DNA of 7,034 nucleotides from NCBI GenBank assembly GCA_900551205.1, contig URUW01000094.1:1-7034 (forward strand). The letters run 5' to 3'. Positions within the stretch are counted from its first letter, which is position 1, and each line of letters opens with the position of its first letter. Both the position numbers and the translations under genes were made by a program. Positions 1 through 7,033 of the stretch are shown piece after piece. The stretch comes from an uncultured Collinsella sp. GTDB taxonomy: Bacteria > Actinomycetota > Coriobacteriia > Coriobacteriales > Coriobacteriaceae. The notes under the pieces were generated by a model. The model did no database searches. It was not told the DNA's origin and saw only the letters and a list, made by a program, of their open reading frames with translations.

Positions 1-1
1 A

Positions 2-70
2 CCTGCGGTTGAGCTTGCGGGCACGCTTGAGCTTGCGCCCTACGAGGTACGCTATCTGTTGAGGGCCTAG
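2..70 (+). CDS. C-terminal fragment of an upstream protein (5' end outside window)
   Basis: The frame from base 2 is open to a TAG at 68-70 and encodes 22 residues ending LELAPYEVRYLLRA. Only the tail is visible, so the product cannot be identified. The short beta-strand-like end (LELAPYEVRYL) resembles the C-terminal strand of many carbohydrate-active enzymes, but that is only a hint. The stop lies three bases before the next ATG, and the GAGGG that serves as the next gene's Shine-Dalgarno (61-65) lies inside this frame, so the two genes are probably cotranscribed. Confidence 0.6.
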   Translation, partial: PAVELAGTLELAPYEVRYLLRA

Positions 71-73
71 GCC

Positions 74-652
74 ATGGCTGCGTCCGACGAGGGCTATCAA
101 CATATTGAGCATGGGTTTGAACCCGTGTTCGACCAGCACTCGCGCGTTTTGGTGCTGGGGTCGTTTCCCTCGGTGCTTTCGCGCGCCAATGCCTTTTACT
201 ATGGCAACCCTCAGAACCGCTTTTGGCGCGTGATAGCGGCATGCCTCGGTGCGCCTGTGCCACCCAATGAGGGCGATCCTTTGGCGGACGGTACGCCGGC
301 GACACTCGACGCCTCGATTGCCGCCAAGCGATTCATGCTCCTCGACGGCGGCGTAGCCCTGTGGGATGTGATCGAGAGCTGCGATATCAAGGGCTCGAGT
401 GACGCTAGTATTCGTAACGTCGTGCCGATCGATATCGGGCGTATTACCGCCGTGGCTCCGATCGAGGCGGTCGTCTGCAACGGCGGCACCGCGGGACGTC
501 TCTACCACCGCTACCTTGAGTCTCTGACAGGCATCAAGGCGCAGGTCATGCCCTCAACGAGTCCCGCTAACGCGGCTTGGAGCCTTGATTGCCTCATCGC
601 CTTCTGGGCCACTGCCGTCACCTGGCGCCCCCAACCTCATCACGATATTTAA
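74..652 (+). CDS. DNA-deoxyinosine (hypoxanthine) glycosylase, uracil-DNA glycosylase superfamily
   Basis: This 192-residue cytoplasmic protein matches the family-6 (HDG-type) branch of the uracil-DNA glycosylase superfamily. Family members remove hypoxanthine, the deamination product of adenine, from DNA and so start base-excision repair. Visible landmarks are the strand and motif RVLVLGSFPS (residues 24-33), followed by FYYGNPQNRFW (41-51), whose Asn is the likely catalytic position by family analogy; GVALWDVIESCDIKGSSD (93-110); the strand VVCNGG (133-138); and the C-terminal substrate-pocket motif MPSTSPANA (159-167). Length is usual for the family. The start at 74 is supported by GAGGG at 61-65, eight bases upstream. 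It follows the preceding gene by three bases, so it is probably translated from a shared message. Family assignment is firm; the substrate (hypoxanthine rather than uracil) is inferred from family. Confidence 0.88.
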   Translation: MAASDEGYQHIEHGFEPVFDQHSRVLVLGSFPSVLSRANAFYYGNPQNRFWRVIAACLGAPVPPNEGDPLADGTPATLDASIAAKRFMLLDGGVALWDVIESCDIKGSSDASIRNVVPIDIGRITAVAPIEAVVCNGGTAGRLYHRYLESLTGIKAQVMPSTSPANAAWSLDCLIAFWATAVTWRPQPHHDI

Positions 653-720
653 CCGAAACTGGAATTTCGGTCGGCTAGAGCGGGCTGTTGCATTCTAAAC
701 GACCGAAACTCCAGTTTCGG
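653..720. repeat. Nested inverted repeat: two 18-bp palindromes, possible operators
   Basis: Directly after the glycosylase stop codon lies CCGAAACTGGAATTTCGG (653-670), a palindrome with one mismatch. A second copy, CCGAAACTCCAGTTTCGG (703-720), is a perfect 8-bp palindrome around a 2-base centre. The two are also inverted copies of each other: 653-673 pairs with 700-720 at 20 of 21 positions, leaving a 26-base loop. Centres are 50 bp apart. Neither side carries a T-tract, so an intrinsic terminator is unlikely on either strand. A paired operator for a dimeric or tetrameric regulator, or a dispersed extragenic palindrome, fits better. The regulator and regulated gene are unknown; the bgl-type operon downstream is the nearest candidate. 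Confidence 0.65.
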
Positions 721-795
721 CTAAAACGCGGGTAGGGTGGGGCAGGGAGGAAATGCCGTTCACAGGGGATTTTCTACCGTTCGCATTGGAATTGT

Positions 796-804
796 TGCTA
801 TGGT
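796..804 (+). promoter_or_regulatory. Possible extended -10 promoter for the beta-glucoside operon
   Basis: TGCTATGGT at 796-804 reads as an extended -10 element (TG, one base, TATGGT). It sits about 27 bases before the first RAT-like hairpin, which would put the transcript start near 811. No convincing -35 hexamer is seen at the right spacing (776-781 reads ACCGTT), so the call rests on the -10 and on its position ahead of the leader structures. Confidence 0.35.
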
Positions 805-830
805 GGCATCGGTCGTGCAGACTGGAACAC

Positions 831-857
831 GGAATGTTACCCACTTGGGGCATGACC
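831..857 (+). promoter_or_regulatory. RAT-like antiterminator hairpin 1 (LicT/BglG binding site)
   Basis: The segment starts GGAATGTTA (831-839), has an apical stem CCC/GGG (840-842 with 847-849, loop ACTT), and ends GCATGACC (850-857). This is the plan of ribonucleic antiterminators bound by BglG/LicT/SacY proteins, whose known sites begin GGNNTGTTACT and end GGCANNACC with GG/CC closing the stem. The apical stem is about one pair shorter than in the classical sites. A T6 run follows at 879-884, but I could not find a good terminator stem pairing with this copy. Confidence 0.7.
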
Positions 858-884
858 TGTTCTACTCACAACCGCATCTTTTTT

Positions 885-910
885 GGAATGTTACTCTCTG
901 AGGCACGACC
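885..910 (+). promoter_or_regulatory. RAT antiterminator hairpin 2, overlapping the leader terminator
   Basis: The second copy starts GGAATGTTA (885-893), has an apical stem CTC/GAG (894-896 with 900-902, loop TCT), and ends GCACGACC (903-910). Compared with copy 1 the flanking limbs are almost identical, while the apical stem changes on both sides and stays paired (CCC/GGG to CTC/GAG). That is good evidence for a selected RNA fold. Its bases 893-904 also form the 5' arm of the terminator that ends at 968, so the antiterminator and terminator are mutually exclusive, as in other LicT/BglG systems. Confidence 0.85.
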
Positions 911-968
911 AAGCGTTCGCAGGCTTTGCGCCTTGCGATTGTTTGTTAAGCTTCAGAGAGTTTTTGTT
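893..968 (+). terminator. Intrinsic leader terminator controlled by antitermination
   Basis: ACTCTCTGAGGC (893-904) pairs with GCTTCAGAGAGT (950-961), twelve pairs including one G-U, and is followed at once by TTTTTGTTT (961-969). The 45-base loop can fold small inner hairpins, such as AGGC (921-924) with GCCT (930-933). The 5' arm is shared with RAT hairpin 2, so protein binding there should prevent this terminator and let transcription reach the antiterminator gene at 1031. This ties the whole operon to its own antiterminator. Confidence 0.85.
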
Positions 969-1030
969 TCTAGCGATCGTATGAAGCGCGTTCTAAAAGA
1001 TGCACCGGGAAAGGCTGGAAAGGGAACGGC

Positions 1031-1873
1031 ATGAAGGCAGTCCGCCGCATCAACAACAACGTGGCCGTGTGCCGGGACAACGTTGGCAACGAGCTCCTCG
1101 CCATGGGCAAAGGCATCGGCTTTGGCCAGCTGCCGCGCGAGCTTACGCTTGCCGAGGTCGAGCGCACGTTCTACAACGTTGACGAGCGGTGCTTCAGCGC
1201 GATCAACGATCTGCCGCAGGATGTGATGGAGTTCTCCATCTCCTGCGCGGACTACGTTCGCAATGAGCTGCCCTACGAGCTGAGCGCCAATCTCGCTTTT
1301 ACCCTGGCCGACCACCTCTCGTTTGCTATCGACCGCGCAAAGAAGAACATGCAGGTGCGTATGCCGCTCGCCTATGACGTGGAGCAGATGTACCCGGCGG
1401 AGTACCGCCTGGGCAAGCATATCGCCCGCCGCGTGCAGAAGCAGTTTTGCGTCGCTTTGCCCAACAGCGAGGCGACAGGCATCGCCCTCAATATTATCAA
1501 TGCGCGTCTGGGTGCGGCGACCGAGGCCGAGAAGGAACGCGAGCGCCAAGACGATAACATGCTCGAGGATGTTACCGAGATCATCGAGGATGACTTCGGC
1601 ATCGACATCGACCGCAGTTCGTTTGCCTTCTCGCGCTACGCCACGCACATGCGCTATCTCTTTGAGCGCCTTCACTCCGGCGAGGTTCTCGACAGCAGCT
1701 GTGTAAACGGCTTCCGCGGCATCGAGGAGCAGTATCCGCGCGAGGCTGCGTGCGTCGCAAAGATCTCCCAGCATATCGAGGGCGAATGGGATGGGGCCGT
1801 CGTGAGCAACGACGAGCGCCTGTATCTGGTGGTCCATGTGAGTAGGCTCCGCATCAAAGGTACGGGAAGGTAG
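1031..1873 (+). CDS. licT: BglG/LicT-family transcriptional antiterminator
   Basis: This 280-residue cytoplasmic RNA-binding regulator has the standard three-part layout. The co-antiterminator RNA-binding domain spans residues 1-55 (start MKAVRRINNNVAV, with LLAMGKGIGFG at 22-32). PRD1 spans about 65-170 and PRD2 about 172-277. Histidines that receive phosphate in LicT are found at H95 (LADHLSFAI), H206 (YATHMRYLF) and H269 (LYLVVHVSRL), but the second PRD1 site is N154 (GIALNIINARL). By family knowledge, the PTS permease phosphorylates PRD1 to inactivate the protein, and HPr phosphorylates PRD2 to activate it. GGAAAGGGA at 1017-1025 is the ribosome site, and the N-terminus matches the family start. 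Two RAT-like hairpins and a terminator lie just upstream, so it most likely controls its own operon. The missing His suggests altered permease control. Confidence 0.92.
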   Translation: MKAVRRINNNVAVCRDNVGNELLAMGKGIGFGQLPRELTLAEVERTFYNVDERCFSAINDLPQDVMEFSISCADYVRNELPYELSANLAFTLADHLSFAIDRAKKNMQVRMPLAYDVEQMYPAEYRLGKHIARRVQKQFCVALPNSEATGIALNIINARLGAATEAEKERERQDDNMLEDVTEIIEDDFGIDIDRSSFAFSRYATHMRYLFERLHSGEVLDSSCVNGFRGIEEQYPREAACVAKISQHIEGEWDGAVVSNDERLYLVVHVSRLRIKGTGR

Positions 1874-1924
1874 CGCGTACAACGTGGCACGCTGCTGCTC
1901 CCAGCAACCGAAAAGGGTACGACA

Positions 1925-3322
1925 ATGGCTAAAGCAGAACGCTATGCCGAGCTCGCCAGCAAGGTAGTCGAATACGTTGGCGGCAAGGACAACATCGTCT
2001 TCTTCACGCATTGCGTGACGAGGCTTCGCTTCAACGTCAAGGACAAGAGCTTGGTCAAGGGCTCGGACATCGAGAAGATCCGAGGCGTAATGGGTTGCCA
2101 GTGGGTAGGCGACCAATACCAGATCATCATCGGACAGTCCGTGTCCGACGCCTACAACCTGATCGTCAAGGAGACCGGCCTTGAGGGCAATGGGTCCGTT
2201 GACGAGGACATGGGCGACGCCCACAAGAAGAAGTTCAGCATCAACGCCGTCTTTGATGCCATCTCGGGCTCGATCACGCCGATCATCCCTGTGTTTATCG
2301 GTGCCGGCTTTATCAAGATCGCTGTGCTGCTGCTCACGCAGTTCGGCCTTCTTACCGCTGATAACACCACCATCCAGGTGTTGACGTTCGTCGGCGACGC
2401 GGGCTTCTACTTCCTGCCTGTCTTTGTGGGCGCGTTTGCGGCTAAGAAGTTCGGCGCCAACATGGCGCTCGGCATGATGATGGGCGCCATCTTTATTCAC
2501 CCGTCCTTTATCTCCGCGGTAACGGACGGCACGGCGCTCAGCGTCTACGGTATCCCTGTCTATGCCACGACGTATTCGAGCTCCGTGGTGCCGGCGCTTC
2601 TCACCGTTTGGGTCATGTCCTATGTCGAGAAGTTCTTTGCCAAGCACTCGCCCGATTCGATCCGTTCTATCACCGAGCCGTTCTTTACGCTGCTCGTTAT
2701 ACTGCCGCTCGCTCTCTGCGTGCTCGGTCCCGTTGGCGCCTTTGTGGGTACGTACCTCTCCGAGGCTATCATGTGGCTCTACAACACTACCGGTTTCTTT
2801 GGCATCGCCGTGCTCTCTGCGATCTTCCCGTGGATTGTTATGACTGGCATGCACACCGCCCTTGCGCCCTATCTTGTTAACGCCATGGCTACCGTCGGCT
2901 ACGACCCCATCATCTGCACGGCCAACGTCGTTGCCAATATCGACCAGGGTGCCGCGTGCGCTGCCGTAGCCTTCAAGACCAAGCACGACGAGAATCTGCG
3001 TTCCGTCGCCTCCGCTTGCGCCGTCACGGCTATCGTGGGCGGTGTGACCGAGCCCGGTATGTTCGGCCTCAACCTTAAGCTCAAGACGCCTATGTACGGC
3101 GCTATGATCGGCTCCTTCTTTGGTGCCCTCGTTGCCGGCTTTGGCCATGCCTACCTCTACTCCATGATTGGTTCCGGAGGTCTCTTTGCCCTTCCCGCAT
3201 ACCTGGGTGGCGACAACCCGTTTGCCAGCATGGCCTGGATGGCTGCCGGTCTTGTTGTTGGTGCCATCGTGACCTTTATCGCCACCTACATCCTCTACAA
3301 GCCCGAGGATGCCGAGGCGTAA
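1925..3322 (+). CDS. PTS beta-glucoside permease EIIBC (no EIIA domain)
   Basis: This 465-residue membrane transporter imports and phosphorylates a sugar, probably a beta-glucoside such as cellobiose, salicin or arbutin. The EIIB domain (about 1-85) has the phospho-cysteine C30 in FFTHCVTRLRF (26-36). A linker leads to the EIIC domain (about 104-460), which is mostly hydrophobic membrane segments. It includes the GMH motif (308-310) and GVTEPGMFG (373-381), whose Glu is the usual sugar-binding residue. The protein stops after the last membrane helix (ILYKPEDAEA); the EIIA domain found in BglF/BglP-type proteins is absent, so phosphate must come from an EIIA encoded elsewhere. AAAAGGG at 1911-1917 is the ribosome site, 51 bases after the antiterminator stop, with no terminator in the gap. 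The substrate is inferred from the neighbours, not read from the sequence. Confidence 0.9.
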   Translation: MAKAERYAELASKVVEYVGGKDNIVFFTHCVTRLRFNVKDKSLVKGSDIEKIRGVMGCQWVGDQYQIIIGQSVSDAYNLIVKETGLEGNGSVDEDMGDAHKKKFSINAVFDAISGSITPIIPVFIGAGFIKIAVLLLTQFGLLTADNTTIQVLTFVGDAGFYFLPVFVGAFAAKKFGANMALGMMMGAIFIHPSFISAVTDGTALSVYGIPVYATTYSSSVVPALLTVWVMSYVEKFFAKHSPDSIRSITEPFFTLLVILPLALCVLGPVGAFVGTYLSEAIMWLYNTTGFFGIAVLSAIFPWIVMTGMHTALAPYLVNAMATVGYDPIICTANVVANIDQGAACAAVAFKTKHDENLRSVASACAVTAIVGGVTEPGMFGLNLKLKTPMYGAMIGSFFGALVAGFGHAYLYSMIGSGGLFALPAYLGGDNPFASMAWMAAGLVVGAIVTFIATYILYKPEDAEA

Positions 3323-3361
3323 TCGTCGATTGTTCCAATCAGTTGTCCAATTTTTAGATAG

Positions 3362-4774
<1,413 letters not shown>

Positions 4775-4782
4775 CTTTCGGA

Positions 4783-4810
4783 CGGGGTCGCAATCCTGCG
4801 GCCCCGTTTT
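4783..4810 (+). terminator. Intrinsic terminator of the beta-glucoside operon
   Basis: CGGGGTCGCA (4783-4792) pairs with TGCGGCCCCG (4797-4806) over ten pairs, one of them G-U, around a four-base ATCC loop, followed by TTTT (4807-4810). It starts eight bases after the hydrolase stop codon and is placed to end the operon transcript. Confidence 0.88.
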
Positions 4811-4920
4811 GCCCCATTAAAGGCCTTAGCCTGTGCGCCGTGCGCAGCGCGGCCCGAAACCCGTGAGGGCCGGCGCCTCTAAACGCATAACGGAAATCCA
4901 AGGGCTATACCCTAAGAGCA

Positions 4921-4945
4921 AACCACCCCTTTTAGGGGTGGTTTT
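4921..4945. terminator. Hairpin between convergent genes, possibly bidirectional terminator
   Basis: AACCACCCCT (4921-4930) pairs perfectly with AGGGGTGGTT (4934-4943) around a TTT loop, with T's at 4942-4945 on the plus strand and TTTGCT on the minus-strand side. It sits between the plus-strand operon and the converging minus-strand gene. The minus-strand gene ends inside it: its TAA is the complement of 4932-4934, in the loop and the first pair. T-tracts are short on both sides, so terminator strength is uncertain. Confidence 0.7.
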
Positions 4946-5618
4946 GATGCGCGGCCACTAGGTGCCAGAGCGGGGCGGGGGGCGCAGGCTTGGCCATGAC
5001 GGCGCCGTCGCTGTCAAAGGCGCTCACGTCGGCGCCGCCGAGCTGCTGTGCCCGTTTGACCGAGCATCCCATGCGCACGGCACCCACGAGTTTGTCGATG
5101 GCCTCGGAGAATGGCCTGCGCAGGGCGCCCATGCGGGGCGACCCGCAGAGCTTTGCCGATAGTCCGCCCATCGCGAGCACGGTGGCTCCGCCCCAGAGTA
5201 TGTTGCCCGTTTGGGCGTTCCTCTGTAGCCTTGCGAGCACGCCGCGCGCTGCCTCGGGATCCGTGCCGTCGGTTTCGACGATCGCATAGAGCCGCGTGCC
5301 GTGTTGTGCAATAGCGCTAAGTGCGGAGAGCCTGGTGGCATCGAGGGCCTCTGCGGTGTTCGACCCGCCTTGCCTGATCGCCAAGACAATGGCGTCAAAC
5401 GTCCCGGTCGGGTGCCCTTCTGCTAGTTTCATCGACTCAAACGAGGGCAGTTTCGTGTCCGAGATTCTGGCGTAGGCGGTATATGCGTCCTTAAAGTCCT
5501 CAAGCAAAAAGACGAGTCCGGGATCAGCATCGAAAAATGTGAGCGCGATGCTCTCCGGCGTCGAGGGCGTCTCGGCATCGAGCTCCTCCTGGTTTTCGTG
5601 CGCGCGATCGGGCGACAT
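4932..5618 (-). CDS. Conserved-looking protein of unknown function, possible flavodoxin-like fold
   Basis: I do not recognise this 228-residue protein with certainty. No signal peptide or membrane helix is evident. After a polar N-terminus (1-20) come alternating hydrophobic strands and helices: SIALTFFDA (23-31), FDAIVLAIR (74-82), RLYAIVETDG (109-118), GNILWGGATVLAMGG (138-152) and RRPFSEAIDKLVGAVRMG (167-184). The second half, with a strand, a run of Asp/Pro/Glu, a helix, a Trp-Gly-Gly strand ending in Gly-Gly, and then an amphipathic helix, is reminiscent of flavodoxin-fold NAD(P)H-FMN-reductase-like proteins, but no clear FMN-binding loop is visible near the start. The tail (about 196-228) is Ala/Pro-rich and probably flexible. 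The start is supported by AAGAAGGA on the minus strand (complement of 5621-5628) just before the ATG. It is transcribed divergently from the aminotransferase and converges on the operon. That it is coding is likely; its function is open. Confidence 0.75.
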   Translation of the reverse strand: MSPDRAHENQEELDAETPSTPESIALTFFDADPGLVFLLEDFKDAYTAYARISDTKLPSFESMKLAEGHPTGTFDAIVLAIRQGGSNTAEALDATRLSALSAIAQHGTRLYAIVETDGTDPEAARGVLARLQRNAQTGNILWGGATVLAMGGLSAKLCGSPRMGALRRPFSEAIDKLVGAVRMGCSVKRAQQLGGADVSAFDSDGAVMAKPAPPAPLWHLVAAHQNHP

Positions 5619-5650
5619 GGTTCCTTCTTTCTGGTCGATGGCCTCTACAG

Positions 5651-5664
5651 TACAACGTTACAAC
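5651..5664. promoter_or_regulatory. Short direct repeat in the divergent promoter gap
   Basis: TACAAC occurs at 5651-5656 and again at 5659-5664, eight bases apart, within the 105-base gap between the divergent genes. The gap must hold promoters for both directions, but I see only weak -10-like sequences (TATCCT at 5689-5694 on the plus strand). The repeat could be a regulator site or chance. Confidence 0.2.
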
Positions 5665-5723
5665 AAGGTTTCGGCGCTCTCGCGGCGCTATCCTTATGCA
5701 ATCAAGCACTTGAGAGGAGATCC

Positions 5724-6860
5724 ATGCGTCTGCCCATGAACACATCGCTCGCCGGCCTCAAGCCCTCCGGCATCCGCCGGATCAATGCGCTCGCCGCTCA
5801 GCACCCGGGGTGCATCGCGCTCGCGCTTGGCGAGCCCGATTTTCCCACGCCCGATGTGATTGGCGCCGAGGTGACTGCCTCGCTGGGCCGCGGTGACACG
5901 CACTATCCGCCCAACAACGGTCGCCCCGCCCTGCGCGAGGCGCTGTCCGCTTACATGGGCGACGCGGGTCTTACGTTTTCTGCCGACGAGGTCATTCTGA
6001 CCGACGGCGCAACCGAGGCCCTGTCGGCAACATTCATGGCTATGCTCAACCCCGGTGACGAGGTCATTATCCCCACACCGGCCTTTGGCCTGTACGAGAG
6101 CATCGTCGTGGCCAACCACGCCAAGGCGGTCTTTTTGGATACGGAGCCAGCACAATTCCAGATCAATGAGGAGGCGCTTCGTGCTTGCGTGACGCCGGCG
6201 ACCAAAGCCATCGTCATTTGCTCGCCCAACAATCCCACGGGCTGTATCCTCAACGCGGCTTCGCTCGACGCCGTGGCGCACGTGGCGGAGCGGACGGGCA
6301 TCTACGTGGTCTGCGACGACGTCTACAACCGCCTGGTCTATGTGGATGGCTACGAGCGCTTTGCCCAGCGCCACCCGGAGTTGCGTGATCAGACGGTGGT
6401 CATCGAGAGCTTTTCCAAACCCTGGGCCATGACCGGCTGGCGCTTGGGCTGGCTCGCAGCCGCAGCCCCCGTCATCGCCGAGATCGCAAAAGCTCACCAA
6501 TACTTAGTATCGAGTGCCGTCTCCTTCGAAATGGACGCCGCAGCCCGAGCCCTGACCGTCGACCCAACCTCCATGCTCAAAGTCTACCGAGCCCGCCGCG
6601 AGCGCGTCCTCGCAGCCTTATACGCCATGGGCCTCGACGTAGTAGAGCCCGCAGGAGCCTTCTACACTTTCCCGAGCATCAAAAAGTTCGGCCTAACCAG
6701 CGAAGACTTCTGCATCAAAGCCATCGAAGAGGCAAACGTAGCCCTAGTCCCGGGCGACTGCTTCGGCACCGAAGGTCATATCCGCCTAAGCTACTGCGTC
6801 TCCGACAAAGACCTAGACGAAGGCCTCCACCGCCTGTCCACCTTCCTTTCAACCTTGTAG
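5724..6860 (+). CDS. Fold-type I PLP-dependent aminotransferase (class I/II)
   Basis: This 378-residue cytoplasmic enzyme belongs to the aspartate-aminotransferase superfamily and should transfer an amino group between an amino acid and a 2-oxo acid through pyridoxal phosphate. Key residues are the PLP-binding K232 in ESFSKPW (228-234), N170 in SPNNPTG (167-173), D198 and Y201 in CDDVY (197-201), R240 in MTGWRLGW (236-243), and the substrate-carboxylate Arg R354 in GHIRLSYC (351-358). GEPDFPTP (36-43) is the usual N-terminal motif. The frame is open back to an ATG at 5598, but I choose 5724. AGGAG lies at 5715-5719, the protein then starts shortly before the conserved LKPSGIRRINALA, and the earlier start would overlap the divergent gene. 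Spacing to the ATG is short (four bases). The last third of the gene has clearly different codon usage from the first two thirds. The specific amino acid substrate cannot be told from the sequence. Confidence 0.9.
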   Translation: MRLPMNTSLAGLKPSGIRRINALAAQHPGCIALALGEPDFPTPDVIGAEVTASLGRGDTHYPPNNGRPALREALSAYMGDAGLTFSADEVILTDGATEALSATFMAMLNPGDEVIIPTPAFGLYESIVVANHAKAVFLDTEPAQFQINEEALRACVTPATKAIVICSPNNPTGCILNAASLDAVAHVAERTGIYVVCDDVYNRLVYVDGYERFAQRHPELRDQTVVIESFSKPWAMTGWRLGWLAAAAPVIAEIAKAHQYLVSSAVSFEMDAAARALTVDPTSMLKVYRARRERVLAALYAMGLDVVEPAGAFYTFPSIKKFGLTSEDFCIKAIEEANVALVPGDCFGTEGHIRLSYCVSDKDLDEGLHRLSTFLSTL

Positions 6861-6995
6861 CCATCAGGGACGCAACATATCAGCCCACCGACTTAAGGCT
6901 TATGAGTGGGGGCGCCGGCCAACGGGAAACCGGGCTGCCCCAAAGTCACCGCAGGCCGCGCCGCCGAAGGCCAGGCGCAAGGTTTTCGTAGATTC
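6861..6995. other. GC-rich intergenic stretch with no gene seen
   Basis: No coding frame with a ribosome site is seen here. It carries TTATG (6900-6904) followed by GGCGCCGGCC (6911-6920), a combination also present in inverted orientation at 4868-4890. A GGGGC/GCCCC pairing is possible over about 6909-6941. No T-tract follows, so I do not call a terminator here. Confidence 0.4.
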
Positions 6996-7033
6996 CGCAC
7001 GAGCCGAAGAGCACTAAATGTGCTCTTCGTGCG
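6996..7033. terminator. Stem-loop at the window edge, probable terminator
   Basis: CGCACGA (6996-7002) pairs with TCGTGCG (7027-7033), and AGAGCAC (7008-7014) pairs with GTGCTCT (7020-7026), around a TAAAT loop with a 5-base bulge on the left arm. An alternative register extends the inner stem to ten pairs. It lies about 135 bases after the aminotransferase stop. The window ends one base later, so any T-tract is outside view and the strand it serves cannot be decided. Confidence 0.5.

Noticed and set aside
653..720. Reading the inverted repeat as the terminator of the glycosylase gene
   Set aside because: The stem is strong but no T-rich tract follows on either strand; palindromic half-sites within each arm fit protein binding or an extragenic repeat better.
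753..1034. Plus-strand frame of 93 codons ending in an ATGA overlap with the antiterminator start, with GGGAGG two bases before its ATG
   Set aside because: It runs through both RAT hairpins and the terminator, the ribosome-site spacing is too short, the ATG precedes the likely transcript start, and the protein has no recognisable feature. A leader peptide is not excluded but is not supported.
1874..1924. Possible second RAT or terminator between the antiterminator and permease genes
   Set aside because: No GGNNTGTTAC start, no GCANNACC end and no T-tract is present; only a short GCTG/CAGC pairing is seen.
5598..5723. Upstream extension of the aminotransferase to an earlier in-frame ATG
   Set aside because: The extra 42 residues match nothing typical of the family, the earlier ATG lies within the divergent gene, and a ribosome site stands before 5724.
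5694..6500. Minus-strand frame of 268 codons opposite the aminotransferase
   Set aside because: It is a complement shadow of a well-supported gene, with His/Arg/Gly-rich composition and no domain.
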